Positions 1 through 6,933 are shown, counted from the first letter of the stretch. The stretch: DNA of 8,173 bases from Burkholderiales bacterium (GCA_016791285.1 JAEUMX010000349.1:1-8173); one strand, 5' to 3'. Program-made: numbers and translations. Notes: generated by a model not told the origin, from the letters alone.

Positions 1-2
1 CG

Positions 3-101
3 GGCGGCGTGGCACCCAAGGCCGGGTGTACGCAAGCCGAAGCCGGCACGGCGGCGCGCATCGACTACACGGCGGACTATTACTTCTTCAAGACCAGGTA
101 A
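3..101 (+). CDS. C-terminal end of an unrecognised gene (partial)
   Basis: An open frame enters from the left edge and stops at TAA 99-101, giving 32 residues that end in IDYTADYYFFKTR. The aromatic, strand-like end would suit a beta-rich protein, but I do not recognise the family. The next gene starts 41 bp downstream on the same strand with its own ribosome binding site and no obvious terminator between, so the two may be co-transcribed. The start lies outside the window. That this is a real gene end is an inference from its placement and composition. Confidence 0.45.
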   Translation, partial: GGVAPKAGCTQAEAGTAARIDYTADYYFFKTR

Positions 102-142
102 GCTCGCGCGGTGCGGTTTCTCGGACGAAGGAGCACGCGACT

Positions 143-1387
143 ATGGCACGCATCGGACCGGGCTCGACCCTGACCCTCAAGGCAACGCTGCGCTACGCCG
201 CGGGCGGCGCCGACCTGTTGCGCGAACTCGCATCGGGATCCATCGATTTCGGCAACGAGAAGCTTCCCAGGATGCTGTGGGACGCGCTGCTCGGCAAGAA
301 GGCGGGTGAGACCGCCGTCCTCGCGCCCGAGAAGCCGTTTCGGTTGACCGACTTCCTCGATCACGAGATCTACAGGATCGAAGCGAATGCGTTTCCCTCC
401 CCGCTGCGGGTCAACGACGTGATCACCGTACCGGTGAACGAGGTCGACACCGAGATGACGGTGCTCGTGGTCGAGCCGGATCATGCGCTCGTGAGCCCCA
501 ATCCGCTCGCCATGCATGCGGTCAAGCGCGCCGACGTGGAGATCGTCAGCGTCGAGGGGGGCGTCCTGATCGACGCCGACCAGATCGCGCCGGGAGGGGT
601 CCTGCCCGGTGCGTTCAGCGTCGCAGGTCCGCTTGCGGCAAACGGCGGACTCTATGCCGGGAGCTCCGACCTTTACTTCACCCAGACCAACCACGACCAT
701 TGGGGATACGGAAACACTCCCGGATTCGCGGCAATAGAAAATTCCGCGAACTACAACACACTGATGATCCTGGGGCGGACCACCTTGCCGTTCAAGCGGC
801 GGGTTTCGGTGTGGGACGAGCTGAATGTCAACGGCAACCTGAACGTCGTCGGCGGCCCGCTGGTTGTCCAGCAGGCACATACCATCAAGATCGGCGTGTC
901 CGAAGGGGGGGCATACGGCAACGACGGCATTCGCGGAGAGCCCAACCTGTGGCTGGATGCCGCCAGTACCGTATTCATCAAGTCGGGCTTTCAGGCGCGA
1001 GGCATGGACATCGCGGAGCGCTTCAAGGTGCTCGAGGGGATCGAGCCTGGCGACGTGGTGGTCATGGGTGACCGCAAGGAAACGGTCGAGCGTTGCACCC
1101 GCGCTTATGACAACCGAGTCATCGGCATTGCCTCGGGTGATCCGGCGTTCATTCTGGGAATCGAGGAGGACGAGGCACCGGTCGCGCTGTGCGGTCGAGT
1201 CCCGTGCAATGTCGACGCCGACGTTGCACCCATTGCGATCGGCGACCTGCTCACCACCAGCGCGACGCCGGGTCACGCGCAAAAGGTCCTCGACCGCGAC
1301 AAGGCGGTCGGGACGATCATCGGCAAGGCCATGGAGCCGATGGCAGCAGGCAAAGGAAGGATCCTGGTGCTCGTGATGGCTCGCTGA
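143..1387 (+). CDS. SlyD/FKBP-like N-terminus fused to a fibre/decoration-like C-terminal half
   Basis: 414 residues from ATG 143. This start has AAGGAG at 128-133 nine bases upstream; an earlier in-frame ATG at 26 would overlap the preceding gene. Residues about 8-138 resemble a SlyD-type FKBP: a segment LPRMLWDALLGKKAGE (41-56) like the LPGLE..LLGMKxGE core, then VLVVEPDHALVSPNPLA (107-123) like the V..V....V..NHPLAG strand of SlyD. Prolyl isomerase activity is doubtful because these motifs are degenerate. Residues about 165-238 (DLYFTQTNHDHWGYGNTPG, then NVNGNLNVVG) resemble a repeat-like module of bacterial and phage fibre-type proteins. Residues about 325-414 (RVIGIASG, ALCGRVPCNVDA, GDLLTTSATPGHA, AVGTIIGKAMEP) match a recurrent C-terminal module of large beta-rich hypothetical proteins, from memory and without a name. 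No signal peptide is seen. The cellular role is unknown. Confidence 0.72.
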   Translation: MARIGPGSTLTLKATLRYAAGGADLLRELASGSIDFGNEKLPRMLWDALLGKKAGETAVLAPEKPFRLTDFLDHEIYRIEANAFPSPLRVNDVITVPVNEVDTEMTVLVVEPDHALVSPNPLAMHAVKRADVEIVSVEGGVLIDADQIAPGGVLPGAFSVAGPLAANGGLYAGSSDLYFTQTNHDHWGYGNTPGFAAIENSANYNTLMILGRTTLPFKRRVSVWDELNVNGNLNVVGGPLVVQQAHTIKIGVSEGGAYGNDGIRGEPNLWLDAASTVFIKSGFQARGMDIAERFKVLEGIEPGDVVVMGDRKETVERCTRAYDNRVIGIASGDPAFILGIEEDEAPVALCGRVPCNVDADVAPIAIGDLLTTSATPGHAQKVLDRDKAVGTIIGKAMEPMAAGKGRILVLVMAR

Positions 1388-1548
1388 TCAGGAGGCCGCG
1401 CCACTACCCCGCAGCGGCATCGAACAGGGTGTTCCAAACCGGGGCGTGGCACTCGCCACGGGTGATCCGATCGACGCGAGAGTCGATGTGGGCTTCCGCC
1501 GAACACGACGTTATCCAAAAATCGCCACCCATTCTCAGGGAGATCGAC
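1388..1548. other. Intergenic region with two small hairpins
   Basis: Between the two chromosomal genes are two short perfect inverted repeats: CGTGGC/GCCACG with a 4-nt loop (1445-1460) and ATCGAC/GTCGAT with a 6-nt loop (1470-1487). Neither is followed by a T-run, so a Rho-independent terminator is not supported. They could be part of a 5' leader or mark a Rho-dependent end. I see no convincing promoter. Confidence 0.3.
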
Positions 1549-2499
1549 ATGAGCTTTCCATTCTGGCGCGTCGCGACCGTGACGGCGTTCGCTGCGCTGC
1601 TTGCCACCGGCCCGGCTGAGGCCGCCGGCTATCTCGACCCGGTCGTGGACAACTCCGCGCAGCCGGGGAGAACGGGGAATTGGAGCTCATTCGCTTCGGT
1701 AACGCCAATCTACCAAGGCAACGCCGACCTCGATCGCCGTGGTGATTTCAGCATGGGCGGCGTGATTTTGCGCGGGGGTGTCTCCTACGATCTAGGCGGT
1801 GCCAGCCGCGTGGGCATCACGCTCGACTACAACTATCTCGACTACTCGTTCTCGTCCCCGAGTTCTCTTGGTCTGAGGCCGCCATGGGGCATCGTCCAGC
1901 GGTACGGTGTGACGCTTCCGCTAGCATTCGACGTGGGGGACGGCTGGAACGTGGGGGTCGCGCCCTCGGTTACTTGGTTCAAGGAAAACGGTGCTGACAG
2001 CGGCGATTCGATCTCGTGGGGCGCCACGGTCACCGGCACCAAGCGGTTCGAGGACGGGAACCGTCTCGGCCTCGGCATCGGGGCGTTCGACGGGATCGAG
2101 AAGACCACCCTGTTTCCGTTCCTGATCGTCGATTGGCGCCTCGGCGACCGCTGGCGCGTGATCAACCCGCTGCCGAGCGGCCCGACCGGCCCCGCCGGCC
2201 TCGAGCTCGACTACGAATTCGACGGCGGCTGGACGGCGGGTGTCGGCGCGGCATGGCGGGTCTTTCGCTTTCGCCTGAGCGACACTGGCCCGACGCCGAA
2301 CGGCATCGGCCAGGAGCGCGGCGTACCGGTGTTCCTGCGTGTGACGCGCAACTTCACCGATCAGATGGCGTTGCACCTCTATGGCGGCGTCGTGGTGGCG
2401 GGGCAGCTGCGGCTGGAGAACTCGTCCGGCGGGCTGCTGCGCGAAGAGGACTTCGACCCGGCACCGCTTTTCGGCGCGACTTTCGTCGGGCGGTTCTGA
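1549..2499 (+). CDS. Outer-membrane beta-barrel protein, DUF6268-like
   Basis: 316 residues. ATG 1549 is chosen because AGGGAG (1537-1542) sits six bases upstream and the start opens a clear Sec signal peptide: FWR, then a hydrophobic run (residues 8-20), then AEA with likely cleavage after A25. The mature part alternates Gly/aromatic-rich strands typical of a barrel, for example RVGITLDYNYLDYSF, WNVGVAPSVTWF and WTAGVGAAWRVFRFRL. It ends in TFVGRF, a terminal Phe that is the usual signal for outer-membrane barrel assembly. The overall pattern resembles the uncharacterised DUF6268 family of barrel proteins (recalled from memory, not searched). No enzymatic motif is visible, and substrate or transport role is unknown. 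It sits 161 bp after the previous gene and looks independently expressed. The sequence just downstream joins the integron remnant. Confidence 0.78.
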   Translation: MSFPFWRVATVTAFAALLATGPAEAAGYLDPVVDNSAQPGRTGNWSSFASVTPIYQGNADLDRRGDFSMGGVILRGGVSYDLGGASRVGITLDYNYLDYSFSSPSSLGLRPPWGIVQRYGVTLPLAFDVGDGWNVGVAPSVTWFKENGADSGDSISWGATVTGTKRFEDGNRLGLGIGAFDGIEKTTLFPFLIVDWRLGDRWRVINPLPSGPTGPAGLELDYEFDGGWTAGVGAAWRVFRFRLSDTGPTPNGIGQERGVPVFLRVTRNFTDQMALHLYGGVVVAGQLRLENSSGGLLREEDFDPAPLFGATFVGRF

Positions 2500-2592
2500 A
2501 CCCCCGCGCGACTGCCGCGCGTCAACGCAGCAGCGCCGCGACGAGCGCGACCGCTGCAATGTCTGCCGGCGCACGAGGGAGGCAAGGGGAGT
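2500..2592. other. Junction between chromosome and integron remnant; GC-rich hairpin
   Basis: No gene is supported here. CGCGCG (2505-2510) and CGCGCG (2516-2521) can pair around a 5-nt loop just after the stop of the barrel protein, but no T-run follows, so termination is only possible. Similarity to the integron integrase stops at about 2593, so a deletion junction probably lies in this stretch. Confidence 0.35.
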
Positions 2593-2682
2593 GAAGCGCC
2601 TCACCCAGTCCGCATACACCTCGGTCCTGATGCTATAGTGCTTGAGGCGGATCTCGTCGCGTAGCCGGGCGGGCAGCCTGGG
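2593..2682 (-). pseudogene. intI: Remnant of an integron integrase (N-terminal 30 residues)
   Basis: Reading the minus strand from 2682 to 2593 gives a segment containing RLRDEIRLKHYSIRTE and then VYADWVRRF. This matches the N-terminal SAM-like core-binding region of integron integrases, known for the pattern R.R.....HYS.RTE.AY..W..RF. One residue is missing in the RTEQAY region, and similarity ends after RRF. The catalytic domain with its R..H..R..Y residues is absent. Upstream, the frame is open to a stop at 2752-2754 but contains no ATG. Location and orientation are those expected of intI: divergent from the cassettes and just left of the recombination site. The frame happens to stay open leftwards, antisense to the barrel gene, but that part is unrelated. 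I infer a deleted, non-functional integrase. Confidence 0.72.
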
Positions 2683-2688
2683 CGATAT

Positions 2689-2713
2689 CTCTGGACCATG
2701 GACCTCTGGACCA
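2689..2713. repeat. Short direct repeat CTCTGGACCA
   Basis: The 10-mer CTCTGGACCA occurs at 2689-2698 and again at 2704-2713, 15 bp apart. It lies in the 5' part of the integrase remnant. On the minus strand this duplicates Gly-Pro-Glu codons, suggesting a small tandem duplication in the decaying gene. Confidence 0.5.
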
Positions 2714-2738
2714 CGACGCAGCCTCCGGCAAGGTGGGT

Positions 2739-2768
2739 TTGCAGTCCGTCTTTAGGGTGCCCTAAAAT
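2739..2768 (+). promoter_or_regulatory. Possible promoter towards the cassettes, overlapping a palindrome
   Basis: TTGCAG (2739-2744), an 18-bp spacer and TAAAAT (2763-2768) form a weak sigma70-like pair: the -10 matches five of six bases, the -35 only three. A near-perfect palindrome, TTTAGGG-TG-CCCTAAA (2751-2766), overlaps the spacer and -10. It lies between the integrase remnant and the first cassette, where a cassette promoter would be useful. No LexA-type CTG(N10)CAG box was found. This is suggestive only. Confidence 0.25.
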
Positions 2769-2807
2769 CCGGTCAAGTCTCTGAATCACAAGACGATGGC
2801 ACGCGAT

Positions 2808-2878
2808 GCCTGATACGAGATACAGCCCTTTGTCGCTTTGTGAAGCGACATTCGTCGGGCCCCTACTTTGAGTTAGGC
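2808..2878 (+). other. Integron recombination site upstream of cassette 1 (attI or degenerate attC)
   Basis: GTTAGGC at 2872-2878 fits the integron core site GTTRRRY, and the first cassette gene starts seven bases later. An 8-bp perfect stem, TGTCGCTT (2831-2838) and AAGCGACA (2843-2850), lies upstream, with GCCC (2825-2828) able to pair with GGGC (2857-2860). A left box GCCTGAT (2808-2814) would be a degenerate partner of GTTAGGC because it lacks AAC. Next to the integrase remnant this could be attI; its foldable symmetry fits a decayed attC equally well. Cleavage would fall between G2872 and T2873. Confidence 0.55.
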
Positions 2879-3340
2879 AACACCATGGAACGCTCCGTCG
2901 CGCAGTTGAAAAACTATCGTTCACGGTTTGCGTGGATCTTCGCGATTTCTTTCGTCGTTCTACTGGTATCGAACCTTTTCTGGTTCGCGCTCCCAGAATC
3001 AGGTCCTCCGTCGGAAACGCCGCTACCGCAGGCCGAACCATCGGTCAGCTTGCCCATGCTCATTTCTGTTGCTTCCTTGCTCACATCCGTGACATCACTG
3101 ATCGGTTTCCTTTTCACGACAGGAGTTGCGTGGCGCAAAGAGCGGCGTGAGCAACAGCACGCCGATCTCGACCTTGAACGGAAGAAGTTGGAAGTGGAAA
3201 AGTTGCGGCTAGAGATCGAAGGGAAGAAGGAGAGGTCGTCACCCGCTGCCGGAGGTCCAAGCGATGTTGCCTAACACGCGCATCGAGTCGGACCTTCGCA
3301 AGCGTGCTGCGCCCGCTTGCTCGGCCGCTCATGCGCAACG
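2873..3340 (+). mobile_element. Integron gene cassette 1
   Basis: A 468-bp unit running from the TT of GTTAGGC (2872-2878) to the G of GTTATGC (3340-3346). It carries one gene on the plus strand followed by an attC site whose left box overlaps the stop codon, the normal cassette design. By eye the cassette is less GC-rich than the flanking chromosome, consistent with outside origin. Confidence 0.75.
2885..3274 (+). CDS. Two-TM membrane protein with C-terminal coiled coil (cassette 1)
   Basis: 129 residues. ATG 2885 is chosen because it follows the recombination core directly, and the AGG of GTTAGGC lies seven bases upstream as a weak ribosome binding site. An in-frame ATG at 2840 would read across the recombination site. 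Two hydrophobic segments are clear: residues about 15-36 (FAWIFAISFVVLLVSNLFWF) and about 57-83 (LPMLISVASLLTSVTSLIGF and onward), separated by a Pro/Glu-rich linker. A charged helix follows from RKERREQQ to LEIEGKK (84-115), a likely cytoplasmic coiled coil. Small proteins of this S..TS.TSLIGF..T..AWRKE.RE type are frequent and uncharacterised. The TAA stop is inside the left box of attC (GCCTAAC). Function is unknown; a membrane-anchored partner or effector is possible. Confidence 0.75.
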   Translation: MERSVAQLKNYRSRFAWIFAISFVVLLVSNLFWFALPESGPPSETPLPQAEPSVSLPMLISVASLLTSVTSLIGFLFTTGVAWRKERREQQHADLDLERKKLEVEKLRLEIEGKKERSSPAAGGPSDVA

Positions 3341-3346
3341 TTATGC
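3269..3346 (+). other. attC: attC recombination site of cassette 1
   Basis: The left box GCCTAAC (3269-3275) fits RYYYAAC and the right box GTTATGC (3340-3346) is close to GTTRRRY. The outer arms pair: the left arm GCCTAAC...GCGCAT and the reverse complement of the right arm, GCATAACGTTGCGCAT, agree over the boxes and the GCGCAT block. An inner 7-bp stem GCAAGCG (3298-3304)/CGCTTGC (3314-3320) closes a 9-nt loop. The folded single-strand hairpin with unpaired bases is the substrate recognised by IntI. Confidence 0.82.
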
Positions 3347-4052
3347 GGATTGTCGATGAGGGACCAGTGGTACGCCGACACCAGGGACCTCGTGAAGTGG
3401 GGCGTGCTCTTCACGCTCGCTGAGGACTTCGGAATCGGGCGAATCCTCCAAGTGGCCTATGCCCGGCCCAGCAAGTTTCCTCAGCTTCAGATCGATGGCA
3501 AGGATCGCCCATTGCCCACGAGCGTGCTGAAGCACATGCGCAGCATGGGAAACATCACGACTATCTCCAAGCGGCCGTGCGTAGAGGTCTTGGCAGACGA
3601 GTTCAAAGATCGCGCGAGCTACCTCACGAAGGTCGTTTCGGCGGTGCAGGAGACAGACAAGGGTCGAACGATTGTCTTTCTTGATCCAGACACCGGGCTG
3701 CAACCCACAAAGCCAGGCTGGGAACATGTGCTCGATGCCGAACTCACCGCGATCTGGGCGGCCATGCCCAAGGGCCACGTTCTCGTCTTCTATCAGCACA
3801 GGACCAACTACAACGGTACGCCGTGGCTTGAGCCGAAGCGAGCGCAGTTCGAAGCCGCCCTGGGCCTTGAGCCCGGAGCTTCGAGGGTTGCCCACGCCTT
3901 CAAGATTGCTCAAGATGTTGCCTTCTTCTTCGCGGAGCGCGAGGTCCCTTGAACCGAAAACCGCATAACAATGGCTTGGAACGGACGAGGCGAGTTGGTG
4001 TGCCCGCTTCGCGGGCAGTCGTTGGAGTCTCGCCTCGCCGCTCAAGCCAGTG
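3341..4052 (+). mobile_element. Integron gene cassette 2
   Basis: A 712-bp unit between the cleavage points of two attC sites, carrying one plus-strand gene with its stop ten bases before the attC. Gene orientation, single-gene content and compact layout are typical of an integron array. Confidence 0.8.
3356..3952 (+). CDS. Cassette-encoded conserved-type protein of unknown function (cassette 2)
   Basis: 198 residues from ATG 3356, ten bases after the attC right box. GGA at 3347-3349 is a weak ribosome binding site. An ATG at 3317 would start inside attC and is rejected. The sequence begins MRDQWYADTRDLVKWGVLF and looks soluble, with no signal peptide or TM segment. A strand plus acidic turn, TIVFLDPDTGLQP (105-117), and a second strand, HVLVFYQHRTNYNG (141-154), alternate with helices, as in a Rossmann-like or nuclease/methyltransferase-like core. 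The FLDPxTG element faintly recalls TcmP-type proteins, but no catalytic motif is firm. Proteins with this N-terminus exist among hypothetical proteins as far as I recall, with no known role. Confidence 0.78.
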   Translation: MRDQWYADTRDLVKWGVLFTLAEDFGIGRILQVAYARPSKFPQLQIDGKDRPLPTSVLKHMRSMGNITTISKRPCVEVLADEFKDRASYLTKVVSAVQETDKGRTIVFLDPDTGLQPTKPGWEHVLDAELTAIWAAMPKGHVLVFYQHRTNYNGTPWLEPKRAQFEAALGLEPGASRVAHAFKIAQDVAFFFAEREVP

Positions 4053-4058
4053 TTAGGC
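3963..4058 (+). other. attC: attC recombination site of cassette 2
   Basis: A textbook attC of 96 bp. The left box GCATAAC (3963-3969) and right box GTTAGGC (4052-4058) frame paired arms: TGGCTTG (3972-3978) with CAAGCCA (4043-4049), and CGAGGCGAG (3986-3994) with CTCGCCTCG (4029-4037). The spacer between these arms is longer on the left side, leaving extrahelical bases as IntI requires. A terminal stem TGCCCGC/GCGGGCA with a TTC loop lies at 4001-4017. Confidence 0.9.
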
Positions 4059-4098
4059 GTCAAAGTCGACCGGCCCGGTTCTCTCTGCGCACCAAGTC

Positions 4099-5184
4099 AT
4101 GAACAGCCCGGACCGAGTAGACTTGGTGGTGAGCCACAACCAAGAGGCCTCGGACGCAGCCCTACGGATTGCCGATTCGGTTGAAGCGCAGGGCTGCTTC
4201 GCGTGGGCGGACGTAAAGGCTTTCTACTCGCCGCTCGTGTCGGCAGAGAGGCAAATCGCCCGAGCATTCTCTAGGGCTCGTGTCATCTGCCTCTTCGTCG
4301 GCGACAAGTACCGCGACACGCGATGGTGTCAGGAGGAATATGGCCTCGGCCTGCGAGCCGAGGAGGATCTTTCGATAGACCGGGTGATTACCGTTCACCA
4401 CGGTGACTCTGGAAGGTCGCTCATTCCTTCATGCCTCCTCGGCCGGCCAAGCTTCCCGTTAACGGATGCCGGGTGCCAGGGCATCGTCAATTTCTTGTCC
4501 ACACTCCCCGACCACTCCGCGGCACTCGCACAATGGACCAAGAGCGGCCCTGCTGCCCGGGGCGATCTACTTGGCCGGCTACCGGTTGACGAGCGGACCA
4601 AGCTAGTCGTCGAGCACGTGGAGTTCCTGGCCAAGCACTTCGCGATGGGTCACTTCGACCAGGGAAGTGAGAGACATGCCTTGCGCTTGGGCCTCATCGG
4701 AACGCCGCCCTCCAAGACTCCAGTGCACCTCACCCCGGCCCTTCTGATGGAACTGGCCTGGAACTGGGCACTCGAGATTCTGGGCAGGTCTAACGTTCGG
4801 AGCCTCATTGACTCGCCGAAGCACGCAGACGAACAAGCCGTCGCCACTGAGGCCGTCATGCCCTTCTTGAAACTTCCTGCGCTCTTTCACCAATACCTTA
4901 CGGTTGCCCGCGAGAGAAGGACTCCGCAGATCAACACCGAGATCGAACTCCTCTCTGTCGTCGACCACGTGCTGTGTGGCTTTAGCTTGTTGTGCGTCCG
5001 CTCCGGAATTAATGCTCCGGAGGCTTTTCGTGGGGTTGGCCACCTACTGTCGCTGTTTGCTGAAAGTACGCCTGGTGTGTCTCGAACTGCCGCGTACCTG
5101 CGTGAGCGTCTGCCTGAGATCGCGTATCCCGAGAACTCTGCGCAACGCGGAGCCTCGATCTATTCTCTACTTCGAGCATCTTGA
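4099..5184 (+). CDS. TIR-domain protein with unrecognised helical C-terminal region (cassette 3)
   Basis: 361 residues from ATG 4099, 46 bp after the cassette boundary. No clear Shine-Dalgarno is present, which is common for cassette genes. Residues about 5-130 form a TIR domain: VDLVVSHNQEASDAALRIAD (first strand and helix), then AERQIARAFSRARVICLFVGDKY (49-71), then RWCQEEYGLGLR (75-86). In NAD-cleaving TIR domains a Glu four residues after this Trp is catalytic; here W76 and E80 fit, with E79 adjacent. Residues about 165-361 are mostly helical and match nothing I know (LLMELAWNWALEILGR, EIELLSVVDHVLCGFSLLC). There is no signal peptide. Bacterial TIR proteins of this kind often deplete NAD or make cyclic ADP-ribose signals during phage infection, so an antiphage effector or toxin is inferred. 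The true C-terminus may have been altered by the IS insertion. Confidence 0.8.
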   Translation: MNSPDRVDLVVSHNQEASDAALRIADSVEAQGCFAWADVKAFYSPLVSAERQIARAFSRARVICLFVGDKYRDTRWCQEEYGLGLRAEEDLSIDRVITVHHGDSGRSLIPSCLLGRPSFPLTDAGCQGIVNFLSTLPDHSAALAQWTKSGPAARGDLLGRLPVDERTKLVVEHVEFLAKHFAMGHFDQGSERHALRLGLIGTPPSKTPVHLTPALLMELAWNWALEILGRSNVRSLIDSPKHADEQAVATEAVMPFLKLPALFHQYLTVARERRTPQINTEIELLSVVDHVLCGFSLLCVRSGINAPEAFRGVGHLLSLFAESTPGVSRTAAYLRERLPEIAYPENSAQRGASIYSLLRAS

Positions 5185-5245
5185 CCAGCCCGTTGACGCC
5201 TCTCTCAAGAAACACCTTACGCGTGATTGATCTGCGATGAGGTTT
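5185..5245. other. Gap between TIR gene and IS110 transposase; IS110 right end probably inside
   Basis: This 61-bp stretch must hold the boundary between cassette 3 and the IS110-family element, whose transposase stop is at 5246-5248. IS110-group elements usually have a short right end and no terminal inverted repeats, so the junction cannot be placed by eye. No attC box was found. Confidence 0.4.
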
Positions 5246-5621
5246 TCAGGCTGGCTGTTCGATGGCGACGAGCTTCATGCCGAGTTGCTGGGCGCGGCGG
5301 GACAGGTTGAGCAAGACGCGCTGGCGATAGCGTTCCTCGTAGTAGTCCTGGCCCTGGTCGGTGTATTCCTCGCCGTTGGTCAGCATCGCGTAAATCAGTC
5401 GGGCGAGCTTGTGGGCGGCAGCGGTGACGGCCTTGGGTTTATCCATTCGTGAGCACAAGCGCCGGAAGTACGCGCCCAGCGCTGAGTGGCTCGAGCGCAG
5501 CGCGGCGGCGGCCAGGCGCAAGGCTTGCGCGGCGCGGTTGGCGCAGCGCTTGGTCTTGCCGCTCATGAGCTTGCCGCCGGTGATCTTGGTGCCGGGGCAC
5601 AAGCCCAGCCACGAGGCGAAA
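5246..5621 (-). pseudogene. IS110-family transposase, C-terminal part (split by IS3 insertion)
   Basis: Reading leftwards from 5621 this encodes residues 324-447 of the restored transposase: FASWLGLCPGTKITGGKLMS, GKTKRCANRAAQALRLAAAA, then YYEERYRQRVLLNLSRRAQQ and a stop at 5246-5248. This is the C-terminal transposase domain of IS110 (Transposase_20 type); S343 in LMSGKTK is my candidate for the conserved serine nucleophile. Without the IS3 element it continues in frame from the N-terminal part at 6931-7901. The split copy should be inactive unless the IS3 element excises precisely. Confidence 0.85.
5619..5621. repeat. Target-site duplication AAA, left copy
   Basis: AAA at 5619-5621 borders the left inverted repeat of the IS3 element and matches AAA at 6931-6933 on the other side. 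Collapsing the two copies restores CAT-TTC-GCC (His-Phe-Ala) in the IS110 transposase, confirming a 3-bp duplication. Confidence 0.8.
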
Positions 5622-5660
5622 TGAACCGCCCCGGGATTCCCGGAGACTCCAAACTTTGAG
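5622..5660 (+). repeat. Left terminal inverted repeat of the IS3 element
   Basis: It starts TGAACCGCCCCGG and ends CTTTGAG. Against the reverse complement of 6892-6930 (TGAGCCGCCCCGG ... GTTTGAG) it matches along most of its 39 bases, with mismatches mainly in the middle and near the inner end. The TG terminus is the IS3 hallmark. Confidence 0.88.
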
Positions 5661-5671
5661 AGGATGGAGTC

Positions 5672-6891
<1,220 letters not shown>

Positions 6892-6930
6892 CTCAAACCC
6901 CGGAGCCTCCGGAAAATCCGGGGCGGCTCA
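6892..6930 (-). repeat. Right terminal inverted repeat of the IS3 element
   Basis: The reverse complement reads TGAGCCGCCCCGG ... GGGGTTTGAG and pairs with 5622-5660. It begins immediately after the orfB stop codon and ends with the CA-type terminus at 6930, followed by the AAA duplication. Confidence 0.88.
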
Positions 6931-6933
6931 AAA
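6931..6933. repeat. Target-site duplication AAA, right copy
   Basis: This matches AAA at 5619-5621 and abuts the right inverted repeat of the IS3 element. Confidence 0.8.

Larger units (their letters stand above)
4053..5245 (+). mobile_element. Integron gene cassette 3, right end lost or replaced by IS110 element
   Basis: It starts at the TT of GTTAGGC (4052-4058) and contains the TIR gene. No RYYYAAC/GTTRRRY pair or long hairpin follows the stop at 5184, so the downstream attC is missing. An IS110-family transposase end begins only 61 bp further. The exact right boundary is unknown and the given end is the last base before that transposase stop codon. Confidence 0.55.

Noticed and set aside
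26..142. Upstream extension of the first gene to ATG 26
   Set aside because: It overlaps the end of the preceding reading frame, while ATG 143 has a good ribosome binding site and starts the recognisable domain.
80..1282. Long minus-strand open frame (400 codons) over the first gene
   Set aside because: It is antisense to a well-supported gene, rich in Arg/Asp/His as GC-rich shadow frames are, and has no recognisable domain.
1445..1487. Rho-independent terminator
   Set aside because: Both hairpins have short stems and no T-run follows either.
1921..2619. Minus-strand open frame continuing the integrase remnant through the barrel gene
   Set aside because: Only the first few residues (to WVRRF) resemble an integrase. 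The rest is antisense to the outer-membrane gene and low-complexity Arg-rich; it is a chance extension.
2689..2713. Possible CRISPR or iteron array
   Set aside because: There are only two 10-bp copies with a 5-bp gap and no further units. It is best read as a small tandem duplication.
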